A stretch of 64,000 bases of DNA from Anaerocolumna sp. AGMB13020 (GTDB taxonomy: Bacteria; Bacillota; Clostridia; Lachnospirales; Lachnospiraceae). The stretch covers positions 1,488,001-1,552,000 of the forward strand of contig NZ_CP136910.1 of assembly GCF_033100115.1 (NCBI RefSeq), read 5' to 3'. A program made the position numbers and the translations under genes. The notes beneath the pieces are model-generated. The model did no database searches. It was not told the origin of the DNA and was given only the letters and a program-made list of their open reading frames with translations. This document shows positions 52,714 to 61,282 of the stretch, in pieces; position 1 is the stretch's first letter; each line of letters starts with the position of its first letter.

Positions 52714-52928
52714 AAGATATAGACAGGTGGTTTGCAATACCCTAAGCAGGCTTAGGATATGAGCGCTCCAAGGCGCTAGTTAGTGGCTAATGTGAAACAA
52801 AGAACATTTCACACCTTGATCTGTGCAGTGCCGCATCTACAGACAGATGCAGCCTGCACATTTGTACGCACTATACATTTGTAAAGTGCGTACAAAGGGA
52901 GTGTGTTACATGGATGAATCTATATCTT
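52714..52928. other. Branched multi-hairpin element (candidate structured RNA or mobile palindrome cluster)
   Basis: The ends AAGATATAGA (52714-52723) and TCTATATCTT (52919-52928) are exact complements. Between them are five separate hairpins: CCTAAG/CTTAGG, AGCGC/GCGCT, TGTGAAA/TTTCACA, a two-part stem GTGCAG..GCATCT / AGATGC..CTGCAC, and TTTGTACGCACT/AGTGCGTACAAA (12 bp). This is the layout of a multibranched RNA closed by a terminal helix. No ORF runs through it and I cannot match it to a known class. It lies between hcp and the hemerythrin operon. Confidence 0.55.
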
Positions 52929-52961
52929 AAAGGGGGAGTTAAGCATTATAACGTTATTTTC

Positions 52962-54827
52962 TTACTTCGCTAACTGGTTGTTTAATTTCTCTAGTACTAC
53001 ATTTACGTCCATACCGTGAACTGCGCAGGCATCCTCTAAGGATTCCATCTGTGAGGAAGGGCAGCCTAAGCAGTGCATACCAACCTCTAACAGGATAGGT
53101 GCAAGGTTAGAATCGATACGAAGAATGTCGCCGATTAACATATCCTTTGTAATAGCACCTTCTACTTCTACAGTTGCAGCAACTTCTTCTTCGTTACCAA
53201 AGAACAGTTCCATATCCTCTTCAACAGTACCGATTCCGGCAATACCAAAGTTCTCTACCAGTACCTTTGCAACGTTAGGAGAAAGGAAAGCAGGTAATGT
53301 AGGTCCTAAGTGGATATTCTTAACACCAAGGTGTAATAAAGCTAATAATACGATAACAGCTTTCTGCTCATACCAAGCAATATTGTAGATAATAGGCAAA
53401 TCGTTAATGTCCTCCAGACCGAATACTTCCTTAAGCTTTAATGCGATTACTGCAAGGGAATAGGAATCGTTACACTGTCCGGCATCCAGAACTCTTGGAA
53501 TACCACCGATATCACCAAGTTCTAATTTGTTGTATTTATATTTTGCACAACCTGCTGTTAAAATAACCGCATCTTTCGGAAGAGCATTAGCAAAATCTGT
53601 ATAATAGTTTCTGGATTTCGCTCTGCCATCACAACCAGCCATAACTACGAATTTCTTGATAGCTCCGGATTTCACAGCCCCTACTACTGCATCTGCAAGT
53701 GCAAGAACCTGATTGTGTGCGAAACCACCAACGATTTCACCGGTTTCGATTTCTGTAGGAGCTGCACACTTCTTAGCATGCTCGATGATTTCTGAGAAAT
53801 CCTTCTCCTGTCCGATTTCACCGCCAATGTGCTTACAGCCAGGGAAACCAGCAGCGCCTGTTGTGTAGAGTCTGTCTTTGTAGCTGTCCTTGGGAGGAAC
53901 GATACAGTTGGTTGTCATTAAGATAGGTCCGTTGAAGCTTTCGAACTCTTCTTTCTGTTTCCACCATGCATTACCATAGTTCCCTACGAAATGTGAATAT
54001 TTCTTAAAGGCAGGATAGTAATGTGCTGGCAGCATCTCGGAATGGGTATATACATCTACTCCGGTTCCTTCGGTCTGCTGTAAGAGTAATTCCATATCAC
54101 GGAGATCATGACCGGAGATCAAGATACCGGGGCGGGTTCCAACACCAATGTTAACCTTTGTGATTTCAGGGTTACCATAAGCAGTTGTATTGGCAGCATC
54201 AAGAAGTGCCATACCGTTAACACCATATTTACCGGTCTCTAAAGTAAGTGCTACTAACTCTTCTGCACCAAGGGTGTCATCCAGTGTCTTAGCAAGTGCT
54301 CTCTGTAAGAAAGCATCTACTTCTTCGTCGTCTTTAAGAAGAGCATTGGCATGTTTGCTGTAAGCGGAAAGTCCCTTTAATCCGTAAGTAATTAACTCAC
54401 GAAGACTTCTGATATCTTCATTTTCAGTTGCAAGAACACCTACTGTAGCTGCTTTGGCAGCGAATTCAAAAGTAGTGCCTTCCCATAAAGCGGCTTCGCT
54501 TAAAGAAGCTTTATCACTTAACTGGCTGATTAATTCTTTTTTTGCATCTATAGTTGAAACGATACGTGAAGCAATTGCTTCTTCGTCAAAGTTTGCATTA
54601 GTAATGGTTGTAAATAAATTTAAGGTGATCAGGTGGTTAATTTCAGTGCTTACCTTTTTGCCTTCTTCACGAAGTTTAGTAGTCACCTCAGAGATGCCTT
54701 TTGTCACATAAACTAAAAGATCCTGAATACCTGCAACTGCCGGTGATTTTCCACAGACACCTGCCTGTGTACATCCACTGTTGCCTGCTGTTTCCTGACA
54801 TTGATAGCAAAACATCTTGTTATCCAT
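52962..54827 (-). CDS. hcp: Hydroxylamine reductase / hybrid-cluster protein fused to DUF1858
   Basis: 621 residues. N-terminal cysteine set of Hcp ([20 protein letters not shown]), then [37 protein letters not shown] and [12 protein letters not shown], which ligate the 4Fe and hybrid clusters. Hcp reduces NO (and hydroxylamine). The last ~65 residues are an extra DUF1858 domain ([32 protein letters not shown]) with a CxxC, a fusion not present in classic ~550-residue Hcp. ATG after AGGAGG. A CRP/FNR-type palindrome is centred at -41.5 of a predicted promoter. Confidence 0.96.
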   Translation of the reverse strand: MDNKMFCYQCQETAGNSGCTQAGVCGKSPAVAGIQDLLVYVTKGISEVTTKLREEGKKVSTEINHLITLNLFTTITNANFDEEAIASRIVSTIDAKKELISQLSDKASLSEAALWEGTTFEFAAKAATVGVLATENEDIRSLRELITYGLKGLSAYSKHANALLKDDEEVDAFLQRALAKTLDDTLGAEELVALTLETGKYGVNGMALLDAANTTAYGNPEITKVNIGVGTRPGILISGHDLRDMELLLQQTEGTGVDVYTHSEMLPAHYYPAFKKYSHFVGNYGNAWWKQKEEFESFNGPILMTTNCIVPPKDSYKDRLYTTGAAGFPGCKHIGGEIGQEKDFSEIIEHAKKCAAPTEIETGEIVGGFAHNQVLALADAVVGAVKSGAIKKFVVMAGCDGRAKSRNYYTDFANALPKDAVILTAGCAKYKYNKLELGDIGGIPRVLDAGQCNDSYSLAVIALKLKEVFGLEDINDLPIIYNIAWYEQKAVIVLLALLHLGVKNIHLGPTLPAFLSPNVAKVLVENFGIAGIGTVEEDMELFFGNEEEVAATVEVEGAITKDMLIGDILRIDSNLAPILLEVGMHCLGCPSSQMESLEDACAVHGMDVNVVLEKLNNQLAK

Positions 54828-54897
54828 TCTTAAATCCTCCTGTATAATTTGATTATTTAGCGCATCTGCTTCCTAAGTACTGCGCTTCGATGTGTAT

Positions 54898-54940
54898 ATC
54901 ATAACAGGATGGTAAAATAAATTCCGTAACATATGTTACG
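54898..54940 (-). promoter_or_regulatory. hcp promoter with CRP/FNR-family (HcpR-like) activator site
   Basis: A 16-bp perfect palindrome CGTAACATATGTTACG (54925-54940) resembles CRP/FNR-type sites. A -10 TATGAT (54903-54898) predicts a start at A54891, placing the palindrome centre at -41.5, the class II activator position. No -35 is present at the right place, as expected for an activator-dependent promoter. HcpR is the usual hcp activator in clostridia; the regulator gene is not in the window. Confidence 0.65.
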
Positions 54941-55091
54941 AACAAATAGTTTTTTTGATATTTTTTTAAAATAGTTATCTTCCATTTGATTTGCAATGCT
55001 ATTTTGCTGTTTCAAACCATATTTCGTGAATAGCGAATTTTCCCCACAGTTTTTCATTATGGGTTTAACATATTGTTTTACCCAGGTATAA

Positions 55092-55120
55092 TTGACTTAT
55101 ACTATGATATAACATAAGAT
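55092..55120 (+). promoter_or_regulatory. Promoter of the two-component system
   Basis: TTGACT (55092-55097) and TAAGAT (55115-55120), 17-bp spacing, 74 bp before the response-regulator start. Confidence 0.5.
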
Positions 55121-55193
55121 AAAATTAAACTGTATTCACAGTTTGCTTCTATAGAATTGAATAAGTTTATTAAATAGATTGGATGGTGAGGCA

Positions 55194-55877
55194 ATGAATG
55201 AAAAGATTATGGTAATCGAAGACGAAAAGAAAATCTCTGACGCCATTCTATATGCTCTTAAGAGAGAAGGTTATATAACAGAAGCTGTTTATCAAGGTGA
55301 TGAAGCCCTTTTAAGACTTAAGGCTTTTAATCCGGATGCTATCATTCTCGATGTCATGCTGCCTGGTATGGATGGTTACGATATCTTAAAAAAACTGCCG
55401 GACAAAGGAAACAAAGGTGTGATCATGCTTACAGCCAAAGAAGACATTGTCAATAAAATATTAGGCCTTGAGCTTGGAGCTGATGATTATATGACCAAAC
55501 CTTTTGACATGCGAGAACTCCTTGCAAGGCTCAAATCCCTCCTGCGCCGAATGCAGACAGCAGGTGAGAAAAAAGACACTTCGAATATACAGGTTGGCGA
55601 TGTCAAACTTCATACAGGGAATAGAACCGCATATGCAGGAGAGCATTTACTGGATTTGACGCCAAAAGAATACGACCTCCTGGCTTTGTTATTAGCAAGC
55701 CCTGACAGGGTCTACTCAAGAGAACAGCTTCTGGATCTGGTGTGGGGTATGGAATACTTCGGTGGTACCCGTACAGTGGATATCCATGTTCAGCGATTAC
55801 GTAAAAAATTAGGAAATGAACACTCCGATGTCATTCAAACCGTGCACGGCATAGGTTACAAAAGTATAGGGGGTTAA
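55194..55877 (+). CDS. OmpR-family response regulator
   Basis: 227 residues from the ATG at 55194 after GGTGAGG. Receiver domain: acidic pair in VIEDEKK, phospho-acceptor Asp in IILDVMLPGMDGYD, Thr in LTAKED, Lys in MTKPFDMREL. C-terminal winged helix: LDLTPKEYDLLALLL, VYSREQLLDLVWG, RTVDIHVQRLRKKLG. It is one base from the kinase gene and its cognate partner. A lipoprotein gene follows, suggesting an envelope signal. Confidence 0.95.
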   Translation: MNEKIMVIEDEKKISDAILYALKREGYITEAVYQGDEALLRLKAFNPDAIILDVMLPGMDGYDILKKLPDKGNKGVIMLTAKEDIVNKILGLELGADDYMTKPFDMRELLARLKSLLRRMQTAGEKKDTSNIQVGDVKLHTGNRTAYAGEHLLDLTPKEYDLLALLLASPDRVYSREQLLDLVWGMEYFGGTRTVDIHVQRLRKKLGNEHSDVIQTVHGIGYKSIGG

Positions 55878-55878
55878 G

Positions 55879-57336
55879 GTGAGAACCAGTATAAGGATTA
55901 AATTCAGTATATTCCTGGCGGTACTTTTACTGTTTACGGTTTTTCTCCTAAGCTTGTTAGTACTAAGAGGAATCAAGACAAATCAACAGGGACAATACGA
56001 GCAGTATTTGGCAAGGCTTACGGAAACCGCAAATACTTATTTTCTTCAGACTATCCTTGGGGAATCCAATAAGGATAGTCAGAGTTTTCTGCACAATAAA
56101 GGGAAGGATTTCGCAGACCAGCTTACCTTGATCAGTGGTCAGCAGGTTATCTTATATGACAAAGAAGGCCTGGCTGTCAATAAGAAGCTGTCCTTTACAG
56201 ATATAGAAAATATGAAAACTGCTCTGGCATACGCTATGGATAATAAAACTGCCTATATGATAGAAAAGGATTCTCTTTATTATCTGACTCCTTTAAAAGC
56301 CTATAACGAACAGGCAGGTGTAATACAATTCTACTATTCCCTTACAGAAAACCAACGTTTCTATTACCAGATCCAAAAGATGTTTCTTTCTATCGGCGGT
56401 ACAGTATTTCTGCTTAGCTTTTTATTTGCATACTTTTATTTTAATCTATTTGCCAATGGAATCATAAGACTTTTAAAGACAGTAGAACGAATCGGGGACG
56501 GAGAGTATGAAATCTCAGTCCTTTCCCGCAGAGATGAAATCGGAAGACTGAGTATCGGTATTCAGAAAATGAGCCAGAAGATCCGCAAGAACATTGAGAA
56601 CATGGAGGATGAGCAGAAGAAACTTACCCTGGCGGTTAATAAGTTATCAATGCTGGATAAACAGCAGAAGCAGTTTATAGGCAGCGTTACCCATGAGTTC
56701 AAAACCCCCTTGACCTCTATTAAAGCTTATATTGATCTCCTTGAGATGTATCCCGATGATGAAGAGCTTCTTGTTACCGCCAGGCTTAACATTAAGAGTG
56801 AAACAGAACGGTTATATGATATGGTGGAAAAGGTTCTAAAATTAGCGGCTCTGGATAAATATGAATTTGAGCTGAACAAAGAGCCTACAGATATACGACA
56901 GATGCTGCTGTCCGTCATTGCAAGTGTTCAGGGTAAAATCGATAAGTTTGGACTCCGTTTGGACATTGATCTTACAGAAGCTTATATGGAAGCAGATAAG
57001 GACAGCTTGACAATTGTCTTCGTTAATCTGGTGGATAATGCTATTAAGTATAATAGAACAAATGGCAGCATTCAGATAAAAAATTATAAAGCTGCCAATG
57101 AGGTAATAATAGAGATTACCAACACAGGAGCAGGAATACCAAAGGAAGCCGCCGAGAAAATCTTTGAACCTTTCTATACCGTTGACAAAAACAGAGCCCG
57201 GCAAAATGGCGGTGCCGGTTTGGGACTGTCTCTTGCAAAAGAACATGCTGAATTACTTGGCGGCAATATTGTTTTAGTAAATACAAGCCCAGAGGAAACC
57301 AGGTTTCGTGTTTCCTTTCCCGCATATCTTCCATAG
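55879..57336 (+). CDS. Sensor histidine kinase
   Basis: 485 residues, GTG start at 55879 after GGGGG. Two membrane segments (FSIFLAVLLLFTVFLLSLLV and LSIGGTVFLLSFLFAYFYF) enclose a ~140-residue extracellular sensor region. HAMP follows (~195-250, GDGEYEISVLSRRDEIGRL), then HisKA with the H-box SVTHEFKTPLTSIKAY, N-box VNLVDNAIKYN and G boxes ITNTGAGIPKE, FEPFY, GGAGLGLSLAKEH. Signal unknown. Confidence 0.95.
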   Translation: MRTSIRIKFSIFLAVLLLFTVFLLSLLVLRGIKTNQQGQYEQYLARLTETANTYFLQTILGESNKDSQSFLHNKGKDFADQLTLISGQQVILYDKEGLAVNKKLSFTDIENMKTALAYAMDNKTAYMIEKDSLYYLTPLKAYNEQAGVIQFYYSLTENQRFYYQIQKMFLSIGGTVFLLSFLFAYFYFNLFANGIIRLLKTVERIGDGEYEISVLSRRDEIGRLSIGIQKMSQKIRKNIENMEDEQKKLTLAVNKLSMLDKQQKQFIGSVTHEFKTPLTSIKAYIDLLEMYPDDEELLVTARLNIKSETERLYDMVEKVLKLAALDKYEFELNKEPTDIRQMLLSVIASVQGKIDKFGLRLDIDLTEAYMEADKDSLTIVFVNLVDNAIKYNRTNGSIQIKNYKAANEVIIEITNTGAGIPKEAAEKIFEPFYTVDKNRARQNGGAGLGLSLAKEHAELLGGNIVLVNTSPEETRFRVSFPAYLP

Positions 57337-57595
57337 TATGTTTGTTTTAAATCAATTGAACTCTTTGGTGCCAAGGCTTTATTACAGCAGACCTTCATAA
57401 AACCATAGGATTTAACAGACTTGATACATTTGTTTACAATTTAGATACATCTGTATATCTTATGGATACAAATACTTGGTAGGATATCTATATCAAGGAG
57501 GTAACGAGCAGGAGAAAAAGTACTCTTACTCGAAAAGAAGCTATCGTTTCTTTTGCCGGATTGTGTGCCGCTTCGTGCGGCGGAATGGAGGAAAT

Positions 57596-58693
57596 ATGAA
57601 AAATTCAAAATTTATAAGTTCTATTTTAGTAGCAGCATTAATATTAACTTTCACCGGGTGTGGAAAGAGTGAGAACAACAGCAAGGTAACCATCAAGGAA
57701 CCCGGTAAGAGTATAACCGTCATTGACAATGACACAAAAGAAGAAGAAACTCCTTCCGTAACCGTAGATAAAATCGACCGATTTGATAATATCAATATTA
57801 CAGACTGGCTCGACAAAGAAACTGTTATTGTATCAAAGGATAATGAATCGCTTGGTAAATTAAGTCTGTCAGAATTATCTGATTCCTATCCGAAAAGCCT
57901 GTATCTTTATAACCTTACCACCAAAGAATTCAAGTTATTAAAAGAGAAAAAAGATACGAACTTAAGCGGTGCTGTTCTGTCAGCTGATAAAAAATACCTG
58001 TTATATACTGATTATACTTTAGGTGATCCCGCTTTTTTTGTAATGAATATGAATACCCTTAAGACCTTTGTTCTTTCGAACGAAAGTATTGCAGGGGCGA
58101 AGAGCGCAAAATGGGCAGATAATGAAGTTATTGGAGCTGCTTATATCGGAGGTGCCTATACAGCTACTACTTCCGGAGATATCAGCGTATTAAAAGGCCT
58201 TGAGGAAGAAAACCTTTTTCTTGTTGATAGAATCAACGATAAAATTTATTACAATACCAGTTATGATGAAACCCTGAATATGTATGATACTGTTACCAAA
58301 GAAAAGACCACCCTGGAGTTTAAAAGTGTATCTGACATCATACCATCACCTGATAAAAATCAGATGCTTATATTGCAATACAACGGCTCCAAACTGAGCT
58401 TACTGCTTACAGATACAGATGGCAGCAACCAAAAAGTCATTGCTGAGGGAACAGAACTTGGCGGCGTTTCCTGGTCACCGGATCAGAGATTGATTGCCTA
58501 TAATCTTCAGGCAGATGTTAACGGTTCTTCCGCAAAAGGCCTTTATGTATATGATGTTCTGACCGGAACTTCCACTCAGATAGCTGTCGATACGGAAAAC
58601 GCGATTACTGCCTTTGGTCCTACCGGCAAAGAATTGTTCTTCTCTGAGTACAACGGCACACAATGGAATAGCAGCATCATCTATTTAAAATAA
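57596..58693 (+). CDS. Lipoprotein with TolB-like beta-propeller repeats
   Basis: 365 residues from the ATG at 57596 after TGGAGG. Lipoprotein signal peptide with lipobox FTGC (KFISSILVAALILTFTGCG). The mature part shows recurring beta-propeller strands of the TolB/WD40-like type (SADKKYLLYTDYTL, PSPDKNQMLILQYNG, SWSPDQRLIAYNLQ, FGPTGKELFFSEYNG). Extracellular, anchored to the membrane. Downstream of a two-component system, probably its target or accessory sensor. A strong AAGGAGG at 57496-57502 lies 94 nt further up with no start codon in reach. Confidence 0.82.
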   Translation: MKNSKFISSILVAALILTFTGCGKSENNSKVTIKEPGKSITVIDNDTKEEETPSVTVDKIDRFDNINITDWLDKETVIVSKDNESLGKLSLSELSDSYPKSLYLYNLTTKEFKLLKEKKDTNLSGAVLSADKKYLLYTDYTLGDPAFFVMNMNTLKTFVLSNESIAGAKSAKWADNEVIGAAYIGGAYTATTSGDISVLKGLEEENLFLVDRINDKIYYNTSYDETLNMYDTVTKEKTTLEFKSVSDIIPSPDKNQMLILQYNGSKLSLLLTDTDGSNQKVIAEGTELGGVSWSPDQRLIAYNLQADVNGSSAKGLYVYDVLTGTSTQIAVDTENAITAFGPTGKELFFSEYNGTQWNSSIIYLK

Positions 58694-58722
58694 CTGTTCG
58701 GAGCATAGAGCGGCATCATAAT

Positions 58723-58770
58723 AAAAAACCGGTACCTTTCCTGCCAGATAAAGAAAGGTACCGGTTTTTT
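58723..58770. terminator. Bidirectional terminator
   Basis: AAAAAACCGGTACCTTTC (58723-58740) and its perfect 18-bp complement (58753-58770), 12-nt loop, T6 on both strands, between the convergent lipoprotein and GGDEF genes. Confidence 0.93.
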
Positions 58771-60238
58771 ATTTTGCAGGCATATACTTTATCCCGTAGT
58801 TATTCCTGCCATTGTTTTTAACCTGATATAAAATACCGTCTGCTATATCAAAAACATCCTCCAGTCTGTCCGTTTCTGAAGGAATACAGCAGCAGATTCC
58901 GATGGATACCGTAAGTTCACCGTTAATCGGGGAAATTTTGTTCGGGATATGACTGTTTATAATACTGCTTTGTATTTTCTTTGCCAGCTTCTCGGCCACC
59001 TCTAAGGTACCATTGGGAATGATTAATACGAATTCATCTCCGCCGTAACGATATACCTCCCCATATCCATCCAGACAGTTCTTAAGAATTTTACCTACCT
59101 GCTTTAGTGCTTTATCCCCTTTTAAATGTCCATAACAGTCATTTAATTCTTTGAAATGATCTATGTCCAGAACACCTACCGCAACCATGGTCCCTGTTAT
59201 CTGTGCCAGCTCCAGTTTCTTAACGCCATGCTGCTGCAATGCATAACGGTTTTTAAGCCCTGTTACATTATCCTTTTCCAGTTTTCTTTTGGTTGCCTTT
59301 ATATCATCCTCTGCCTGATGCAGCTCCAATTTCGCATTCAGTGCCATGATTTTATCCTGGTTGATGAATTTCTTTAATTCCAGATACAGTTTGGTGTGGC
59401 GAATGCACATATTATCATGTTCCTTCTGCATTCCTCTGTCTTCGTAATAATCCAGCCAGAATTCCACTGCCTGGAGCATAACCGTAGGAGACTTGACTTC
59501 CTTTGATAACTGATCAAATATCTCCAGACACTGTTTCCAAAGTTCGTATTCCTTCAGATTTCTAAGGATAAAGGTAAAATTGATCATATCCTGCATAAAA
59601 TCATTAACCGGCGCAGCTTTTAACTGAATGAACTCCATCATAGTCTTAAGGTTTTCCCTGACATATGCCTCCGAACCTCTTGCCATATACAGCTTGGACA
59701 GACAGCACATTATGGTTAAAAGATAGGTATCATCTTTTGTCTTGTCTGCTGTATCCAAAGCTGATAACAAATTTTCCTCCGCTTCTTTTAACTCTCCAAG
59801 CTTAAAATAAGCTCCTCCCAGATTCAGATCATTCACGACCAGCCATTTCTCATAAAGTGCATAAAGTTCTTTTCCGTTCTCGACCAGATCCTCTTTCCCT
59901 TTGATAAAAAACTCCAATGCTTTGTCTGTATCCCCCAGTTCCATATATCGGTTTCCGATATTACTGTAAAAGAGATGAAGCAGTCCTTTTACCTGATGTT
60001 TTGTACAATATTCTATACCATTCAGATAACAGTCAACAGCCATGGTCTCATTATCCATGGCACCGTAAATTACGCCAAGAAGGTTCTGGCTTCTGGCACA
60101 CCAGAAGTATTCACCAAGTTCCTCGTAGCTGTTAATTGCTTCCATGCAGCTCTTAACAGCTTCCTCCAGGTGATGGGATTCTAATTCCTCCAGACTCTTA
60201 TAAAATAATCTGTCCGCCTCATCTCTCGTACCTACCAT
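58769..60238 (-). CDS. TPR-repeat diguanylate cyclase (GGDEF)
   Basis: 489 residues from the ATG at 60238 (AAAGGGG upstream). The first ~300 residues are tetratricopeptide-type helical repeats (LFYSNIGNRYMELGDTDKALEFF, NLGGAYFKLGELKEAEENL), then a coiled segment and a GGDEF domain (VTGLKNRYALQQHG, GVLDIDHFKELNDCYGHLKGD, VYRYGGDEFVLIIPNG). It should make c-di-GMP. The inhibitory RxxD I-site, five residues before GGDEF, is absent (CLDG). No membrane segment; TPRs probably bind a partner protein. Confidence 0.92.
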   Translation of the reverse strand: MVGTRDEADRLFYKSLEELESHHLEEAVKSCMEAINSYEELGEYFWCARSQNLLGVIYGAMDNETMAVDCYLNGIEYCTKHQVKGLLHLFYSNIGNRYMELGDTDKALEFFIKGKEDLVENGKELYALYEKWLVVNDLNLGGAYFKLGELKEAEENLLSALDTADKTKDDTYLLTIMCCLSKLYMARGSEAYVRENLKTMMEFIQLKAAPVNDFMQDMINFTFILRNLKEYELWKQCLEIFDQLSKEVKSPTVMLQAVEFWLDYYEDRGMQKEHDNMCIRHTKLYLELKKFINQDKIMALNAKLELHQAEDDIKATKRKLEKDNVTGLKNRYALQQHGVKKLELAQITGTMVAVGVLDIDHFKELNDCYGHLKGDKALKQVGKILKNCLDGYGEVYRYGGDEFVLIIPNGTLEVAEKLAKKIQSSIINSHIPNKISPINGELTVSIGICCCIPSETDRLEDVFDIADGILYQVKNNGRNNYGIKYMPAK

Positions 60239-60586
60239 GACGACCCCTTTTCTCAAATGTTATACCTGCTCCATCTGATGTTAAACTAATCTTCCTCATT
60301 ATTATCCAATATTATAAGTTCTCATTGTAAAACTTACAATACTTTTTTCATATTTTTGTAATAAATTGGCTTCTGAAGCAAATTTAGCTATAAAACATCC
60401 TTAAATGCATCTCATTTCATAAAAAATGTCGGTTATAATTGCTCCACCAGCTTCTTAAAAAGCCTCTTTTCGGTCCATATAATAACTCCTGTACAATTCC
60501 TTAAAACCCATTGAATTTCTCCATACGAAATACATATTCCTTTGCTATAACAATTCTATCTTAATAATCAAAGGAGATTCATCTAT
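60239..60586. other. Intergenic region without recognised content
   Basis: Divergent gap between the GGDEF and membrane-protein genes. I see no promoter, hairpin or ORF that I can support. Confidence 0.4.
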
Positions 60587-61066
60587 ATGGAAAATGCAAC
60601 TCATTATATGGAATTGCTGGCGTCACATCAGCCCTGGCAGCTCATCATTTTTATGGCCATTCCGGTAATCTGTGCGGAAACACTCGCAATCACTGAATTC
60701 ATCATTTTGTACTCCAGAAATTTTACCGGTACTTCTAAAAAAATCAATAAGTTTACGGGTATTTTTGCCGGTATCTATTTTACAGGTATATTCCTTTACC
60801 TGTTATTCCAGGCAGTTATCCCTCTTACCACTTCGGGTACCTGGCGTGGCCCCTTTGATGTCATCGCTGTATTGTTTTACTTATCCGGTGTAATTCCTTT
60901 TGGTGGCCTTTTTCTTCTGGAAACCGGAATACTGGGAAAGAAGAAAAGTGAGAGTGAAACCTTAAAGCTGCATGCTATTTTTGTCAGTATCTTTTTAGTG
61001 GTCGCACATATTGCTATGATTTTTGGTATGCTGAATCCTGAGCTTCTATCCGGCGGTGGTATGTAA
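60587..61066 (+). CDS. Small membrane protein, unknown function
   Basis: 159 residues with four membrane helices (LIIFMAIPVICAETLAITEFI, GIFAGIYFTGIFLYLLFQAV, FDVIAVLFYLSGVIPFGGLFLL, AIFVSIFLVVAHIAMIFGML). Short loops hold YSRNFTGTSKKINK and KKKSESET. The end is glycine- and methionine-rich (LLSGGGM). ATG after AAAGGAGA. It resembles a clostridial membrane family I recall as DUF6803, not certain. Single gene. Confidence 0.75.
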   Translation: MENATHYMELLASHQPWQLIIFMAIPVICAETLAITEFIILYSRNFTGTSKKINKFTGIFAGIYFTGIFLYLLFQAVIPLTTSGTWRGPFDVIAVLFYLSGVIPFGGLFLLETGILGKKKSESETLKLHAIFVSIFLVVAHIAMIFGMLNPELLSGGGM

Positions 61067-61200
61067 TCCCTTATTGATGTTCAGGTTTTCAGAAGTTTTA
61101 TCCCACATAAAATCCAGAGATTTGTTTGAAAATTACTTGTATCGTCCTGGATACCAGACTAAACACAAGAGAATTATTCAAACTCCCTGACAAAATTCAT

Positions 61201-61282
61201 AAAAAAGGTATGCTGTGAGCTTAATTTATCATTCACACAATAGAATTGGTGATTGATGGTAAATTCACAGCATACCTTTTTT
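61201..61282. terminator. Long bidirectional terminator of the LTA-synthase-like gene
   Basis: An 18-bp perfect outer stem (61201-61218 with 61265-61282; AAAAAAGGTATGCTGTGA and complement) with a further imperfect inner stem. It overlaps the stop of the minus-strand gene and carries T6 on both strands. Confidence 0.9.

Noticed and set aside
52678..52928. Cobalamin or another known riboswitch
   Set aside because: A GCCACT segment is present, but the rest of the B12 box and the core order do not fit; no other known class matched.
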